A DNA stretch of 64,000 nucleotides, taken from assembly GCF_011320075.1 (NCBI RefSeq), contig NZ_JAANPA010000008.1, forward strand, positions 19,430 to 83,429. The letters are read 5' to 3'. Source of the stretch: Sphingosinicella sp. YJ22. GTDB taxonomy: Bacteria > Pseudomonadota > Alphaproteobacteria > Sphingomonadales > Sphingomonadaceae. The number at the start of each line of letters is the position of its first letter. The stretch's first letter is position 1. The notes beneath the pieces were generated by a model. That model did no database searches, was not told where the DNA came from, and saw nothing but the letters and a program-made list of their open reading frames with translations. Below, in pieces: positions 16,508-25,989 of the stretch. The translations under genes and the position numbers were made by a program.

Positions 16508-18112
16508 ATGATTTTTGGGCGGGTAAAGCCTCTCGACGCCATCTTGGCGACGGCGGAAAAGAAATCGCTGAAGCGCTCGCTGGGTGCGATTCAGCTGACA
16601 CTGTTCGGTGTCGGCTGCATCATCGGCACCGGAATCTTCGTGCTGACATCGGTCGGCGCGCAGAAGGCCGGCCCTGGCCTCACCATCGCCTTCATCGTCG
16701 CCGGCGCGGTCTGCGTCGTCGCGGCGCTCTGCTATGCCGAGATCGCCTCGATGGTCCCCGTCGCCGGCTCGGCCTACACCTATAGTTACGCGGTCCAGGG
16801 CGAGTTCCTCGCCTGGACCGTCGGCTGGGCCCTCCTGCTCGAATATGCGGTGGGCGCGTCCGCCGTCTCGGTCGGCTGGTCCAACTACTTTACCGACACG
16901 GTCATGGCCCGAAGTTGGGGAATAGAATTGCCCGCGGCCCTCAAGGCCGGGCCGCTGATCCTGGGCGGCCAGCCAGGGGGCTTCATCAATCTTCCGGCGG
17001 CGATCATCGCCCTTCTGATGACGTCGTTGCTGGTGGTCGGAACGTCGGAGAGCGCCAAGTTCAATGCGGTGCTGGTCGCGATCAAGGTCACCGCGCTCAC
17101 CGCCTTCGTGATCCTGACCCTGCCGGTCATGGAGAGCGAGAATTTCACCCCGTTCGCTCCGGGCGGCCTGTTCGGCGGGTTCGGCTCGGGCGTCGGTATC
17201 GTCGGCGCAGCCGCCACGATGTTCTTCGCCTATGTCGGCTTCGACGCGGTGTCGACCGCCGCCGAGGAGACCAAGAACCCGCAGCGCAACGTGCCGATCG
17301 GCCTGATCGGCTCGCTGGCCATCTGCACCATCTTCTACATCCTGGTCGCGGCCGGCGCGATCGGCGCGATGGGCGGCCAGCCGGTCATGGGCCCCGACGG
17401 CACGCCTCTCGGCACCGGCACCCCCGAACTGGCGCGGATGTGTGCGACCCCGCAATATGCCGAGGCGCTGGTCTGCTCCCGCGAGCCGCTCGCCCACGTG
17501 CTCCACACGATCGGATTCGGAACGATCGGCAACCTGATCGGCTATGCGGCCTTTATTGCGCTTCCGTCGGTCATCCTGATCCTGCTGTTCGGCCAGACCC
17601 GCATCTTCTTCGTGATGTCGCGCGACGGCCTGTTGCCGGAGGCGCTGTCGCGGGTGCATCCGCGCTGGAAGACCCCGCACGTCGTGACTCTGATCACCGG
17701 CGTGATCGTCGCCGCCGCTGCCGCCTTCTTCCCGGTCGGGCAGCTCGCCGACATTGCCAATGCGGGCACGCTCTACGCCTTCCTGATGGTGGCGATTGCG
17801 GTGTGGATGCTGCGCAAGCGCGATCCGGGCCGGGCGCGATCCTTCCGGGTGCCTGCGCTGTGGCTGGTGGCGCCGTTGACGGTTCTCGGTTGCCTGTTCC
17901 TGTTCTTCAACCTGCCGGTTGAAGCGATGCTGGTGCTTCCGATCTGGACGGCGATCGGAATGGTGATCTACTTCGCCTACTCCTATCGCAAGAGCCATCT
18001 CGGCCGCGGCCTCGTCGAGGTGCACGAGCCGGAGATCCACGACATCCAGCCGCCGATCCCGGGCGTCGACGAGGATCGTGCGCACGATCCCAACGCCAAC
18101 CAGCCGCTCTGA
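16508..18112 (+). CDS. APC-superfamily amino acid permease, 534 aa
   Basis: A secondary amino-acid transporter of the cationic amino acid transporter-like branch. The first segment has the APC signature LFGVGCIIGTGIFVLTS (~35-51). Further marks are CYAEIASMVPVAGSAYTYSY (~76-95) and FFAYVGFDAVSTAAEETKNP (~240-259), followed by FFVMSRDGLLPEALSRVHP near 370. About 12 membrane segments are visible. Between segments 7 and 8 there is an unusually long loop of some 60 residues with two cysteines (MCATPQYAEALVC). AAGGGGA precedes the ATG. A hairpin terminator follows 24 bases after the stop. Substrate is unknown. Confidence 0.88.
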   Translation: MIFGRVKPLDAILATAEKKSLKRSLGAIQLTLFGVGCIIGTGIFVLTSVGAQKAGPGLTIAFIVAGAVCVVAALCYAEIASMVPVAGSAYTYSYAVQGEFLAWTVGWALLLEYAVGASAVSVGWSNYFTDTVMARSWGIELPAALKAGPLILGGQPGGFINLPAAIIALLMTSLLVVGTSESAKFNAVLVAIKVTALTAFVILTLPVMESENFTPFAPGGLFGGFGSGVGIVGAAATMFFAYVGFDAVSTAAEETKNPQRNVPIGLIGSLAICTIFYILVAAGAIGAMGGQPVMGPDGTPLGTGTPELARMCATPQYAEALVCSREPLAHVLHTIGFGTIGNLIGYAAFIALPSVILILLFGQTRIFFVMSRDGLLPEALSRVHPRWKTPHVVTLITGVIVAAAAAFFPVGQLADIANAGTLYAFLMVAIAVWMLRKRDPGRARSFRVPALWLVAPLTVLGCLFLFFNLPVEAMLVLPIWTAIGMVIYFAYSYRKSHLGRGLVEVHEPEIHDIQPPIPGVDEDRAHDPNANQPL

Positions 18113-18136
18113 TCGGCTGAGGCTGAATGAAGAAGC

Positions 18137-18166
18137 GGGCGGTCCCACCAGGTGGGGCCGCCCGTT
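18137..18166 (+). terminator. Hairpin terminator of the amino acid permease gene
   Basis: Arms GGGCGGTCCCACC and GGTGGGGCCGCCC pair through 13 positions (one G-T) around a one-base centre, followed by GTTTC. It lies 24 bases after the permease stop. Confidence 0.65.
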
Positions 18167-18217
18167 TCGCAACTGGGAGAGGTGAAGCGGCGTTCAGAGC
18201 GGGTGAGGAGACAAGAA

Positions 18218-18376
18218 TTGGCCACTCAACCGCCGCCCGAGACGCCCGCACCGGCTCAACCGGGTCAGCCGACCCAGCCGCCGCCCGAGATCGTCCCCCC
18301 GGCGCCCGACATCGACCAGCCCGATCCCGGGCCGGCACAGACGCCCGGGACGGCGCCCGGTCAGCCGATAGACTGA
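18218..18376 (+). CDS. Small proline-rich protein, 52 aa (TTG start)
   Basis: Candidate gene beginning with TTG at 18218 after GGTGAGGAG eight bases earlier. The product is almost entirely Pro, Thr, Gln, Ala, Asp and Gly (TQPPPETPAPAQPGQP, then PPAPDIDQPDPGPAQTPG), without membrane segment or signal peptide, so it should be unfolded. It sits between two strong terminators and thus is its own transcription unit if real. Comparable Pro-rich tiny proteins are annotated in sphingomonads, without function. The unusual start and biased composition keep confidence moderate. Confidence 0.45.
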   Translation: MATQPPPETPAPAQPGQPTQPPPEIVPPAPDIDQPDPGPAQTPGTAPGQPID

Positions 18377-18380
18377 CAAC

Positions 18381-18414
18381 AAAAAGGCCCCCGCTCACCC
18401 GAGCGGAGGCCTTT
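18381..18414 (-). terminator. Rho-independent terminator for the PfkB kinase gene
   Basis: On the minus strand GGCCTCCGCTC and GAGCGGGGGCC form an 11-base stem (one mismatch) with a GGGT loop, followed by TTTTTGTT: a classic intrinsic terminator 22 bases after the kinase stop. On the plus strand it ends in TTT and may also act after the proline-rich gene. Confidence 0.85.
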
Positions 18415-18435
18415 AGCTTCTGGCGAAATTGGCGT

Positions 18436-19425
18436 TTACCCCAGCTTCTGCTTGACCAGCGCCTTGAGGTCCGCCTCGGGGCGGGCGCCGTAGTGGGAGA
18501 TGACCTCGGCCGCGGCGATGGCGCCGATGCGCAGGCACTCTTCGAGGCCGCGGCCCTGGACGTGGCCGTAGAGGAAGCCGGAGGCGAACAGGTCGCCGGC
18601 GCCGGTCGTGTCGACGACCCGGTCGACCGGCTCGGGCTTGATCTCGACCCGCTCGCCGCCTTGGACGGCGACGGCGCCCTTCTCGCCGCGGGTGACGACG
18701 ACCAGGGGAACGTCGCGGGCGAGCGATTCGATGGCCGCCTCGGCGTCGGTCCCTTCCAAGATCGCGGCTTCTTCGTCGTTGGCGAACAGCATGTCGATCA
18801 GGCCCTCATTGATGAGGGTGCGGAAGTCGCCGCGGTGCATGTGCACGCAGAAGTCGGCGCAGGTCGCCAGCGCGACCTTGCGGCCGGCCTTGCGGGCGAT
18901 GTCGATCGCGCGGCGCATCGCGGCGCGCGGCTCGGGCGGATCCCACAGATAGCCTTCGAGCAGGAGGATCGAGGCGCTGGCCACCAGTTCGTCGTCAATC
19001 GCGTCGGCGGGCAGGTAATGGGACGCGCCGAGAAGGGTGTTCATGGTGCGCTGGCCGTCCGGCGAGACGAGGATCAGGCAGCGGCCGGTCGGCTCGCCTT
19101 CGCGCGCGGGCGTGTCGAACTGGACTCCGGCGGCGGTGAGGTCGTGGCGATAGATGGCGCCGAGCTGGTCGTCGGCGACCTGGCCGACGAACGCGGTGCG
19201 CGCGCCCAGAGTCGCGAGGCCGGCCAGGGTGTTGGCGGCGGCGCCGCCGCTGATCTCGCGGCCCGGTCCCATCTTTTCGTAGAGCTCGACCGCACGGGTC
19301 GCGTCGATCAGCCGCATCGAGCCGGCGGGCAGGCCCTCGCGCTCGAGGAAGGCGGCGTCGGTGTCGGCGATGACGTCGACGATGGCGTTGCCGATCGCAA
19401 GGACGTCGAGGCTGGCTGCGGTCAA
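18436..19425 (-). CDS. PfkB-family carbohydrate/nucleoside kinase (adenosine kinase-like), paralogue 1, 329 aa
   Basis: A ribokinase-fold kinase of the adenosine-kinase-like group common in alphaproteobacteria. N-terminal LDVLAIGNAIVDVIADTD, the substrate region GREISGGAAANTLAGLA (~55-71), and the PfkB signature 2 DTTGAGDLFASGFL with the catalytic Asp in GAGD (~275-288). The start is taken as TTG 19425 (LTAASLDVLAIGN) because AGGAG lies at a normal distance and family members start here; no in-frame ATG lies close. A second copy is at 30304. Adenosine as substrate is family-based; other purine nucleosides or sugars are possible. Confidence 0.85.
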   Translation of the reverse strand: MTAASLDVLAIGNAIVDVIADTDAAFLEREGLPAGSMRLIDATRAVELYEKMGPGREISGGAAANTLAGLATLGARTAFVGQVADDQLGAIYRHDLTAAGVQFDTPAREGEPTGRCLILVSPDGQRTMNTLLGASHYLPADAIDDELVASASILLLEGYLWDPPEPRAAMRRAIDIARKAGRKVALATCADFCVHMHRGDFRTLINEGLIDMLFANDEEAAILEGTDAEAAIESLARDVPLVVVTRGEKGAVAVQGGERVEIKPEPVDRVVDTTGAGDLFASGFLYGHVQGRGLEECLRIGAIAAAEVISHYGARPEADLKALVKQKLG

Positions 19426-19550
19426 GACTTGTGGCTCCTGCTGGAAAGCGCCGCGCCTAGCGGGGGTTAGGGCGCGGGGCAACCGTTCGCCGACTCTCGG
19501 GAACGGGGCTGGCTTGCATGGTTGCCTGGCCACCCCCATAGCTCGGCGCG

Positions 19551-21062
19551 ATGAAATGGTTCCTGGCCTGCGTCGCGGCGGGGGCGGCGAGCGCCTGCGG
19601 CTTCGCTCCCCTCAATCTGTGGCCGCTGACCTTGGTCGGCGTCGCGTTCCTCTTGTGGGCGCTCGAGAGCGCTCCGAGCCTGCGCAGCGCCCTGCTTCGT
19701 GGCTGGGGCTTCGGGCTCGGCCAATTCGTGCTCGGATTGAACTGGATCGCGACCGCCTTCACCTACCAGTCGAACATGCCGGCCTGGCTCGGCTGGATCG
19801 CGGTGGTCCTGCTCTCGCTCTATCTGGCGGTCTATCCCGCGGCGGCCGCCGGCCTGGCGTGGCGCTGGGCGGGTGGGGACCGGCTGCGGATGGTTCTGAT
19901 CTTCGCAGCGGCATGGATCGTGACGGAATATCTGCGCGCGGTGATGTTCACCGGCTTCCCGTGGAATCCGCTCGGCGTCTCGCTGCTGCTCACTCCGGCC
20001 TCCCTGTTCGCAGCCCTGTTCGGCACCTACGGCCTCAGCGGCCTCGCGGCGCTGATCGCCGGCGGTCTCTATCTGCTCGCGCGGCGCGGCTGGAAGGACG
20101 GCGGCGGACTGGCTGTTGCGGTGGCGGCACTGGTCGGCATCGCCTGGCTTGCAACGCCGGCGCCGAGCGGTGAACCCGGACCCGCCGTTCGCATCGTTCA
20201 GCCGAACGTCAGCCAGGACCAGAAGCACGAAGAAGGCTACGGCCCGCAGCTGCTCCGATTCCGCGAGTCCGCGGTGAACACGACCGGCGAGCCGCGACTC
20301 CTGCTGTGGCCGGAGGATGGCGTTCCGTTCCTCCTCGACGAGAGACCGTCCGACGCGCGGATGATCGGCAGCTGGCTCGGCGAGGACGACCTGCTGCTCA
20401 CCGGCGGGTTTAAGATCGAGCGCGACTCCGCCGGCCGCGCGACCGGCGCCCGCAACAGCGCCTGGGTGATCGATCCCGCGGGCCGCTTGCTTGGCCGCTA
20501 CGACAAGGCGCATCTCGTGCCCTATGGCGAATATCTGCCGATGCGCGCCCTGCTTGAGCCGATCGGCCTGTCGCGCCTCGTGCCGGGAACGCTCGACACC
20601 TGGGAAGGGCCGGGCCCGCGCACGCTCGACCTGCCCCGGTTCGGCCGGGTCGGGCTGCAGATCTGCTACGAGATCGTTTTCTCAGGGCAAGTGGTCGACC
20701 GCGCCAACCGCCCCGACTTCATCTTCAATCCCTCCAACGACGCCTGGTTCGGCCGCTGGGGCCCGCCCCAGCATTTCGCCCAGGCGCGGCTTCGCGCCCT
20801 TGAGGAAGGCCTGCCGGTGCTGCGTTCGACCCCGACCGGGATCTCGGGCGTGATCGATGCGCGCGGCCGAGTCCTCGCCTCGTTGCCCTGGCAGGAGCTT
20901 GGCGTCATCGACACCCGCCTGCCGCCGCCCGCGCCGCCGACCCTGTTCGCCCGCGCCGGCAACTGGATGCCCTTCGTCTTCGCACTGCTGCTGGTCATCG
21001 CGGCGGCTGGGCTCGCGGCGTTGCAGTCGCGCCCAAAGCGGGCTAGTGAGCGCCGCACATAA
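19551..21062 (+). CDS. lnt: Apolipoprotein N-acyltransferase
   Basis: Adds the third acyl chain to the N-terminal cysteine of apolipoproteins, in the inner membrane with a periplasmic nitrilase-like domain. Six or so N-terminal membrane segments (residues ~1-200) precede the CN-hydrolase domain with triad Glu255 ([10 protein letters not shown]), Lys319 ([12 protein letters not shown]) and Cys372 (LQICYEIVF), and [21 protein letters not shown] final membrane helix lies near the C-terminus. Length of 503 is standard. The stop overlaps a palindrome that may regulate metK, 57 bases downstream. Confidence 0.95.
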   Translation: MKWFLACVAAGAASACGFAPLNLWPLTLVGVAFLLWALESAPSLRSALLRGWGFGLGQFVLGLNWIATAFTYQSNMPAWLGWIAVVLLSLYLAVYPAAAAGLAWRWAGGDRLRMVLIFAAAWIVTEYLRAVMFTGFPWNPLGVSLLLTPASLFAALFGTYGLSGLAALIAGGLYLLARRGWKDGGGLAVAVAALVGIAWLATPAPSGEPGPAVRIVQPNVSQDQKHEEGYGPQLLRFRESAVNTTGEPRLLLWPEDGVPFLLDERPSDARMIGSWLGEDDLLLTGGFKIERDSAGRATGARNSAWVIDPAGRLLGRYDKAHLVPYGEYLPMRALLEPIGLSRLVPGTLDTWEGPGPRTLDLPRFGRVGLQICYEIVFSGQVVDRANRPDFIFNPSNDAWFGRWGPPQHFAQARLRALEEGLPVLRSTPTGISGVIDARGRVLASLPWQELGVIDTRLPPPAPPTLFARAGNWMPFVFALLLVIAAAGLAALQSRPKRASERRT

Positions 21063-21076
21063 AGACATCCTTATAT
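21057..21076. promoter_or_regulatory. Candidate SAM/SAH-responsive operator upstream of metK
   Basis: An imperfect palindrome, ACATAAAGA-CA-TCCTTATAT, AT-rich in a GC-rich context, 42-62 bases before the metK ATG and overlapping the lnt stop. Its ATATAAAGA-type half-sites resemble operators described for ArsR-family methionine-cycle regulators (SahR/SamR) of Proteobacteria. The consensus is recalled from memory, so this is suggestive only. Confidence 0.4.
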
Positions 21077-21118
21077 CCGCATAACCACCAATCTCAGAGC
21101 GAAAAGGCCGTTCTCGCA

Positions 21119-22360
21119 ATGCGCAGCAACTACATCTTCACGTCCGAATCGGTGTCGGAAGGCCATCCGGACAAGGTTGCCGACCAGATTTCCGACGCGA
21201 TCGTCGACCTGTTCATCGGCAAGGACCCGGAGGCGCGAGTCGCCTGCGAGACGCTGGTGACCACGCAGCGCATCGTCGTCGGCGGCGAGATCCGCTGCAA
21301 GGGCGTCTATGACGAGACCGAATTCGCCGACACCCATGGCTGGGCCCCCGGAGTGCGCGACGAGATCGAGCAGGTCGTCCGCCACACCGTCGAGAAGATC
21401 GGCTACGAGCAGGACGGCTTCCACTGGCAGACCGCCAGCTTCGAGAACCATCTTCACGGCCAGTCCGCGCACATCGCTCAGGGCGTCGACGAGAGCGGCA
21501 ACAAGGACGAAGGCGCCGGCGACCAGGGCATCATGTTCGGCTACGCCACCGACGAGACCCCCGACCTGCTCCCCGCCACCCTCTATTACTCGCACCGCAT
21601 CCTCGAGCGGATGGCGGCCGATCGCCATTCGAACAAGGTCGACTTCCTCGAGCCGGACGCCAAGAGCCAGGTGACGCTTCGCTACGAGAATGGCGAGCCG
21701 GTCGCCGCGACAGCTCTGGTCGTCTCGACCCAGCACGCGCCGGGCTATTGCGACGACGGCCGCGAAGGCTCGAATCCCGAGAAGTATGCCGAGCTTCGCG
21801 ACTATGTCGTCGGCGTGTTCAACGACGTGCTTCCGAAGGGCTTCATCACCGACGAGACCAAGATCTACGTCAACCCGACCGGCCGCTTCGAGATCGGCGG
21901 CCCGGACGGCGACGCCGGCCTCACCGGCCGCAAGATCATCGTCGACACCTATGGCGGCGCGGCCCCGCACGGCGGCGGCGCCTTCTCGGGCAAGGACCCG
22001 ACGAAGGTCGACCGCTCGGCCGCTTACGTGGCGCGCTACCTCGCCAAGAACGTCGTCGCGGCGGGCCTCGCCAAGCGCTGCACCATCCAGCTCTCCTACG
22101 CGATCGGCATCGCCGAGCCGCTCTCGCTCTATGTCGACCTCCACGGCACCGAGAAGAACGGCGTCAGCGCCGAGAAGCTCGAGCAGGTGCTCCCGACTCT
22201 GGTGCGCCTGACCCCGAAGGGCATCCGTACCCATCTCGGCCTCAACAAGCCGATCTATTCGCCGACCGCGGCCTACGGCCATTTCGGCCGCAAGGCGGAA
22301 GGCGACCTGTTCAGCTGGGAAAAGACCGACCTGGTCGATCAGTTGAAGGCGGCGCTTTAA
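21119..22360 (+). CDS. metK: S-adenosylmethionine synthase
   Basis: Makes S-adenosylmethionine from methionine and ATP. Characteristic segments are [20 protein letters not shown] (~7-26), the signature [12 protein letters not shown] (~136-147), [20 protein letters not shown] (~279-298; the GGGAFSGKD signature), and AYGHFG near the C-terminus. Length of 413 is slightly longer than the E. coli enzyme (384). Ribosome site is weak (GAAAAGG fourteen bases upstream). Preceded by an AT-rich palindrome and followed by a GC hairpin, so probably its own transcription unit. Confidence 0.96.
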   Translation: MRSNYIFTSESVSEGHPDKVADQISDAIVDLFIGKDPEARVACETLVTTQRIVVGGEIRCKGVYDETEFADTHGWAPGVRDEIEQVVRHTVEKIGYEQDGFHWQTASFENHLHGQSAHIAQGVDESGNKDEGAGDQGIMFGYATDETPDLLPATLYYSHRILERMAADRHSNKVDFLEPDAKSQVTLRYENGEPVAATALVVSTQHAPGYCDDGREGSNPEKYAELRDYVVGVFNDVLPKGFITDETKIYVNPTGRFEIGGPDGDAGLTGRKIIVDTYGGAAPHGGGAFSGKDPTKVDRSAAYVARYLAKNVVAAGLAKRCTIQLSYAIGIAEPLSLYVDLHGTEKNGVSAEKLEQVLPTLVRLTPKGIRTHLGLNKPIYSPTAAYGHFGRKAEGDLFSWEKTDLVDQLKAAL

Positions 22361-22369
22361 GACAGGACG

Positions 22370-22393
22370 GCCCGCCCGGACGGCCGGGCGGGC
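22370..22393 (+). terminator. Hairpin after metK
   Basis: A perfect 10-base stem GCCCGCCCGG / CCGGGCGGGC with loop ACGG, nine bases after the metK stop. It is followed by GCTCTTG rather than a T-run, so termination may be partial. Confidence 0.5.
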
Positions 22394-22448
22394 GCTCTTG
22401 CCGACGACTCCATTTGCGAGTCCCCGCCGGGCGGCCTAAATCCCGGCC

Positions 22449-25031
22449 ATGCTCGACGCCCGAAGCGCCCCTGCGGCTCCGCCCGCGGCGACCCGCCGCG
22501 AAGACTATCGCCCGCCGGCCTGGGCCGTCCCCGAGATCGCGCTGGAATTCGAGCTCGGCGCCGAGCGCACGATCGTGCGCAGCCGACTCACCGTCGAGCG
22601 TAACGGCGATGCGCCGCTGACTCTCAACACCGAGGCGGGCAAGATTCTCAGCGTCAAGGTCGACGGCGCGCCGGTCGACGCCCAGCCCGCCGACGACAAG
22701 CTCGTCATCCCGCTCACCGGCGCCGCCCATGTCGTCGAGACCGAGACTGAGATCTCGCCCGCCGCCAACACCCAGCTCATGGGCCTCTACGCATCGGGCG
22801 GCCTGCTCTGCACCCAGTGCGAGGCCGAGGGCTTCCGGCGGATCACGCCGTTCCCCGACCGCCCCGACGTGCTCAGCCGCTACCGGGTCAGGATGATCGC
22901 CGACAAGGCGACCTACCCCATCCTCCTTTCCAACGGCGATCCGGTCGGCAGCGGCGACCTGGACGGCGGCCGCCACTGGGCCGAGTGGCACGATCCCTTC
23001 CCCAAGCCCTGCTATCTGTTCGCGCTCGTGGCCGGCGACCTCAAGGCGCGCAAGGACCAGTTCGTCACCCGCTCGGGCCGCGCCGTCGACCTCGGCATCT
23101 GGGTGCGCGAGGAAGATCTGCCGCGCACCGAGCACGCCATGAACGCATTGAAGCAGTCGATGAAGTGGGACGAGGACACCTACGGCCGCGAGTACGACCT
23201 CGACGTGTTCAACATCGTCGCGGTCGCCGATTTCAATTTCGGCGCGATGGAGAACAAGGGCCTCAACATCTTCAACTCGCGCTACGTGCTGGCCGATCCC
23301 GACATCGCCACCGACGCCGATTATGACGCGGTCGCCGGAGTCGTCGCTCACGAATATTTCCACAATTGGTCGGGCAACCGGGTCACCTGCCGGGACTGGT
23401 TCCAGCTGTCGCTGAAGGAAGGCTTCACCGTCTTCCGCGACCAGCAATTCTCCGCCGACATGGGCAGCGCCGCGGTCAAGCGCATCGAGGACGTCCGCGC
23501 CCTTCGCGCCGCCCAGTTTCCCGAGGATGGCGGCCCCCTCGCCCACCCGGTGCGCCCCGATTCCTACATTGAGATCAGCAACTTCTACACCGCGACCGTC
23601 TACAACAAGGGCGCCGAGCTGATCCGCATGATGCGCACCATCCTCGGCCCCGAGCAGTTCCGCGCCGGCAGCGATCTCTATTTCGATCGCCACGACGGCG
23701 AGGCGGTGACCTGCGAGGATTTCGTCCGGGCGATGGAGGAGGCGAGCGGAGTCGACCTGTCGCGCTTCCGCCTCTGGTACGGCCAGGCCGGCACGCCCAG
23801 GGTCCGCGCCGAGCTCACCCATGAGCCGGGCGACGGCCGCGCCCATCTCGTGCTCGAGCAGGAAGTGCCGGCGACCCCCGGCCAGCCGACCAAGAAGCCC
23901 ATGCCGATCCCAATCGGCCTTGCCCTCTTCGGCGAGCGCAGCGGCGAGAAGCATGAGGACCGCCTGGTCATGCTCGAGGAGGCCCGAACCGAGCTGGTGT
24001 TCGACGGACTCGGCGAGCGGCCGATTCTATCGATCAATCGCGGCTTCTCCGCGCCGATCATCGTCGAATCGAACCGTAGCGCCGCCGACCTCGCTTTCCT
24101 GTCGGCGCGCGACGATGACCCCTTCGCCCGCTACGAGGCGATGCAGCAGCTGATGCTCGACACTCTGATCGCGTCGATCAACGGCGGTGGCGACCACTTG
24201 GCCGTCGTCGAGGCGGTCGAGCAGACCCTTCGCGACCCGGCGCTCGATCCGGCCTTCGTCGGCGAGGCGGTGCTTCTGCCAAGCGAGGCGTTCATCGGCG
24301 ACAATCTCCCGGTGGTCGATCCCGAGGCCGTCCACGCCGCGCGCGAATCGCTGCGCCGCGCCCTGGGTGAGCAGCTCGAGGATCTGTGGCGCTCCGCCTA
24401 CGGGTCGTCGACCGCGAACCGCTACGAGCTGTCGCCCGCCGCCAAGGGCCGCCGCCGCCTGCGTACGGTGTCGCTCGGCTACATCGCCGCCGCCAGCGCC
24501 GACGATGCGCCGCGGATGGCGCTTCAGCAGTTCGACGAGGCCGACAACATGACCGACCGCCAGGGCGCGCTGGGCATCCTGGTCAACAGCCATGCGCCCG
24601 AGCGCGAAACCGCGCTCGACGCCTTCTACGAGCGTTATCGCGACAACGCGCTGGTTCTCGACAAATGGTTCACTGCCCAGGCGCTGGCGACTCGCGACGA
24701 CACCGTCGACTCGGTCGAGCAACTTGCCCGGCATCCCGATTTCACGCTGACCAATCCCAACCGGCTGCGCTCGCTGGTCGGCGCGTTCGCCGCCAACCAG
24801 CGCGCCTTCCACCACGAATCGGGCCGCGGCTACCGCTTCCTCGGCGAGATGATCGCGGCCGCCGACAAGCTCAATCCGCAGACCGCGGCGAAGCTGGTGC
24901 CGCCGCTCGGCCGCTGGCGCCGTTTCGGCGAGCCCCGAGCCGCCCTGATGCGCGCCGAGCTCCAGCGTATCGTCGACCAGCCCGGCACGTCGAAGGACGT
25001 GTTCGAGCAAGCGAGCAAGAGCTTGGTTTAA
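22449..25031 (+). CDS. pepN: Aminopeptidase N (M1 family)
   Basis: A zinc aminopeptidase removing N-terminal residues from peptides. The exopeptidase motif GAMENKGLNIF lies near residues 264-274; the zinc site HEYFHNWSGNR begins at His301 (HExxH), with the distal Glu in SLKEGFTVFRDQQF, and the catalytic Tyr probably in NFYTATVYNKGAELIRMM. The overall length of 860 and order (N-terminal beta domain, catalytic domain, Ig-like and C-terminal helical domain with RYELSPAAKGRR) match E. coli PepN. The ATG at 22449 gives MLDARSAPAAPPAATRREDY. No signal peptide, so cytoplasmic. Confidence 0.95.
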   Translation: MLDARSAPAAPPAATRREDYRPPAWAVPEIALEFELGAERTIVRSRLTVERNGDAPLTLNTEAGKILSVKVDGAPVDAQPADDKLVIPLTGAAHVVETETEISPAANTQLMGLYASGGLLCTQCEAEGFRRITPFPDRPDVLSRYRVRMIADKATYPILLSNGDPVGSGDLDGGRHWAEWHDPFPKPCYLFALVAGDLKARKDQFVTRSGRAVDLGIWVREEDLPRTEHAMNALKQSMKWDEDTYGREYDLDVFNIVAVADFNFGAMENKGLNIFNSRYVLADPDIATDADYDAVAGVVAHEYFHNWSGNRVTCRDWFQLSLKEGFTVFRDQQFSADMGSAAVKRIEDVRALRAAQFPEDGGPLAHPVRPDSYIEISNFYTATVYNKGAELIRMMRTILGPEQFRAGSDLYFDRHDGEAVTCEDFVRAMEEASGVDLSRFRLWYGQAGTPRVRAELTHEPGDGRAHLVLEQEVPATPGQPTKKPMPIPIGLALFGERSGEKHEDRLVMLEEARTELVFDGLGERPILSINRGFSAPIIVESNRSAADLAFLSARDDDPFARYEAMQQLMLDTLIASINGGGDHLAVVEAVEQTLRDPALDPAFVGEAVLLPSEAFIGDNLPVVDPEAVHAARESLRRALGEQLEDLWRSAYGSSTANRYELSPAAKGRRRLRTVSLGYIAAASADDAPRMALQQFDEADNMTDRQGALGILVNSHAPERETALDAFYERYRDNALVLDKWFTAQALATRDDTVDSVEQLARHPDFTLTNPNRLRSLVGAFAANQRAFHHESGRGYRFLGEMIAAADKLNPQTAAKLVPPLGRWRRFGEPRAALMRAELQRIVDQPGTSKDVFEQASKSLV

Positions 25032-25033
25032 AG

Positions 25034-25055
25034 CCCTCTCCCAGCGGGGAGAGGG
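25034..25055. terminator. Bidirectional hairpin between pepN and the HAD gene
   Basis: Perfect 9-base stem CCCTCTCCC / GGGAGAGGG with loop AGCG, three bases after the pepN stop and five before the stop of the convergent HAD gene. No T-run follows on either strand. The sequence type is also that of dispersed sphingomonad intergenic palindromes. Confidence 0.5.
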
Positions 25056-25059
25056 AGCT

Positions 25060-25683
25060 CTACAGCAGCCCCTCTGCGGCCAGCCGGGCGCGCAGGTCCT
25101 CGGCGCCGGTGAAGAGGTGCGCGCGCATCCCCACCGCGAGCGCGCCGTCGACGTTAATCTGGCGGTCGTCGATGAACAGGGCATCGCGCGCCGCGACGCC
25201 GAAGCGGTCGAGCGCGAGATAGTAGATCGCCGGGTCGGGCTTCATCATCTTCTCGACGCCCGATACGACGATGTCGCGGAAGCGGCTGAAGAAGGCCTGC
25301 TCACGCTGGACGAAGGGCGGCCAGAAGTCGGCAGAGAAATTGGTGATAGCGAAGAGCGGAACGCCCATCTGATCCAGGTCGGCGACTATTTCATGCACAC
25401 CGAGAACCGGATCGGTGATCGTCTCGCCGAAGCGGCTGCCCCAGGCGGAGATCATCTCGGCATAGGCTGGGAACGTCTCGCTGAGCTCGGCCGCGGCCTC
25501 GTCGAACGGCCGTCCGCCGTCCAGAGTATCGTGCCAGGCGTAGAGGTTGGTGTCCTCGATGAAGCGGAGACGCTCCGAATCGTCGGCAATCTGCCGGACG
25601 AGGAAGCTTTCGGGGTCCCAACCGTAGAGGACGTTGCCGACGTCGAAGATGACGGCGGTGGGAGGAGCGACGCGATCCGTCAT
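25060..25683 (-). CDS. HAD-superfamily hydrolase (subfamily IA), 207 aa
   Basis: Motif I VIFDVGNVLYGWDP (~10-23; DxG rather than DxDGT, with Asp14 as nucleophile and N/V replacing the usual second Asp region, as in YihX-type sugar phosphatases and haloacid-dehalogenase relatives), motif II FAITNFS (~110), motif III Lys in EKMMKPDPAIY (~145), motif IV ALFIDDRQINVDGA (~168). The DVGNVLYxWDP and MKPD.. IY features resemble the HAD-IA-v3 group. A small-molecule phosphatase is likely; the substrate is unknown. It ends convergently with pepN. Confidence 0.8.
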   Translation of the reverse strand: MTDRVAPPTAVIFDVGNVLYGWDPESFLVRQIADDSERLRFIEDTNLYAWHDTLDGGRPFDEAAAELSETFPAYAEMISAWGSRFGETITDPVLGVHEIVADLDQMGVPLFAITNFSADFWPPFVQREQAFFSRFRDIVVSGVEKMMKPDPAIYYLALDRFGVAARDALFIDDRQINVDGALAVGMRAHLFTGAEDLRARLAAEGLL

Positions 25684-25774
25684 GCCGAACCTGCTTCAGC
25701 GCCGCGCGATGCGCACACGAAAACCCACCCTGAACCCGAGGCCAGGGTGCGCGGTCGCAGCAGACGCGGGGCTA

Positions 25775-25900
25775 TTAGCCCTGGCGCGCCTTGAAGCGGC
25801 GGTTCGTCTTGTTGATGACGTAGGTGCGGCCCCGACGGCGGATGACGCGGTTGTCGCGGTGGCGCTCCTTGAGCGACTTCAGAGAGTTGCGGATCTTCAT
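25775..25900 (-). CDS. rpmJ: 50S ribosomal protein L36 (zinc-free form), 41 aa
   Basis: [18 protein letters not shown] at the start and [12 protein letters not shown] at the end identify bacterial L36. The zinc-knuckle cysteines of the C+ form are absent, so this is the C- (zinc-independent) form usual in alphaproteobacteria. ATG 25900 gives the exact family start. It stands alone, away from the main ribosomal operon, which is common for this form. The 3-prime neighbour on the same strand is the HAD gene 91 bases on. Confidence 0.95.
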   Translation of the reverse strand: MKIRNSLKSLKERHRDNRVIRRRGRTYVINKTNRRFKARQG

Positions 25901-25989
25901 GGCGCGACGACCTGACCTATTCCTAAACGGAAGTGAATTGAGTTGCCTGGAAAAGCGAGGCGCCCACCTAGGCAAGTGGGCGCCCGTAG

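Noticed and set aside
21063..21118. A SAM-II type riboswitch in the metK leader.
   Set aside because: Only 57 bases lie between lnt and metK, and the conserved pseudoknot elements are absent.
22311..23954. A 547-codon minus-strand frame opposite pepN.
   Set aside because: pepN has HExxH and GAMEN motifs on the other strand; this frame is His/Arg/Asp-biased noise.
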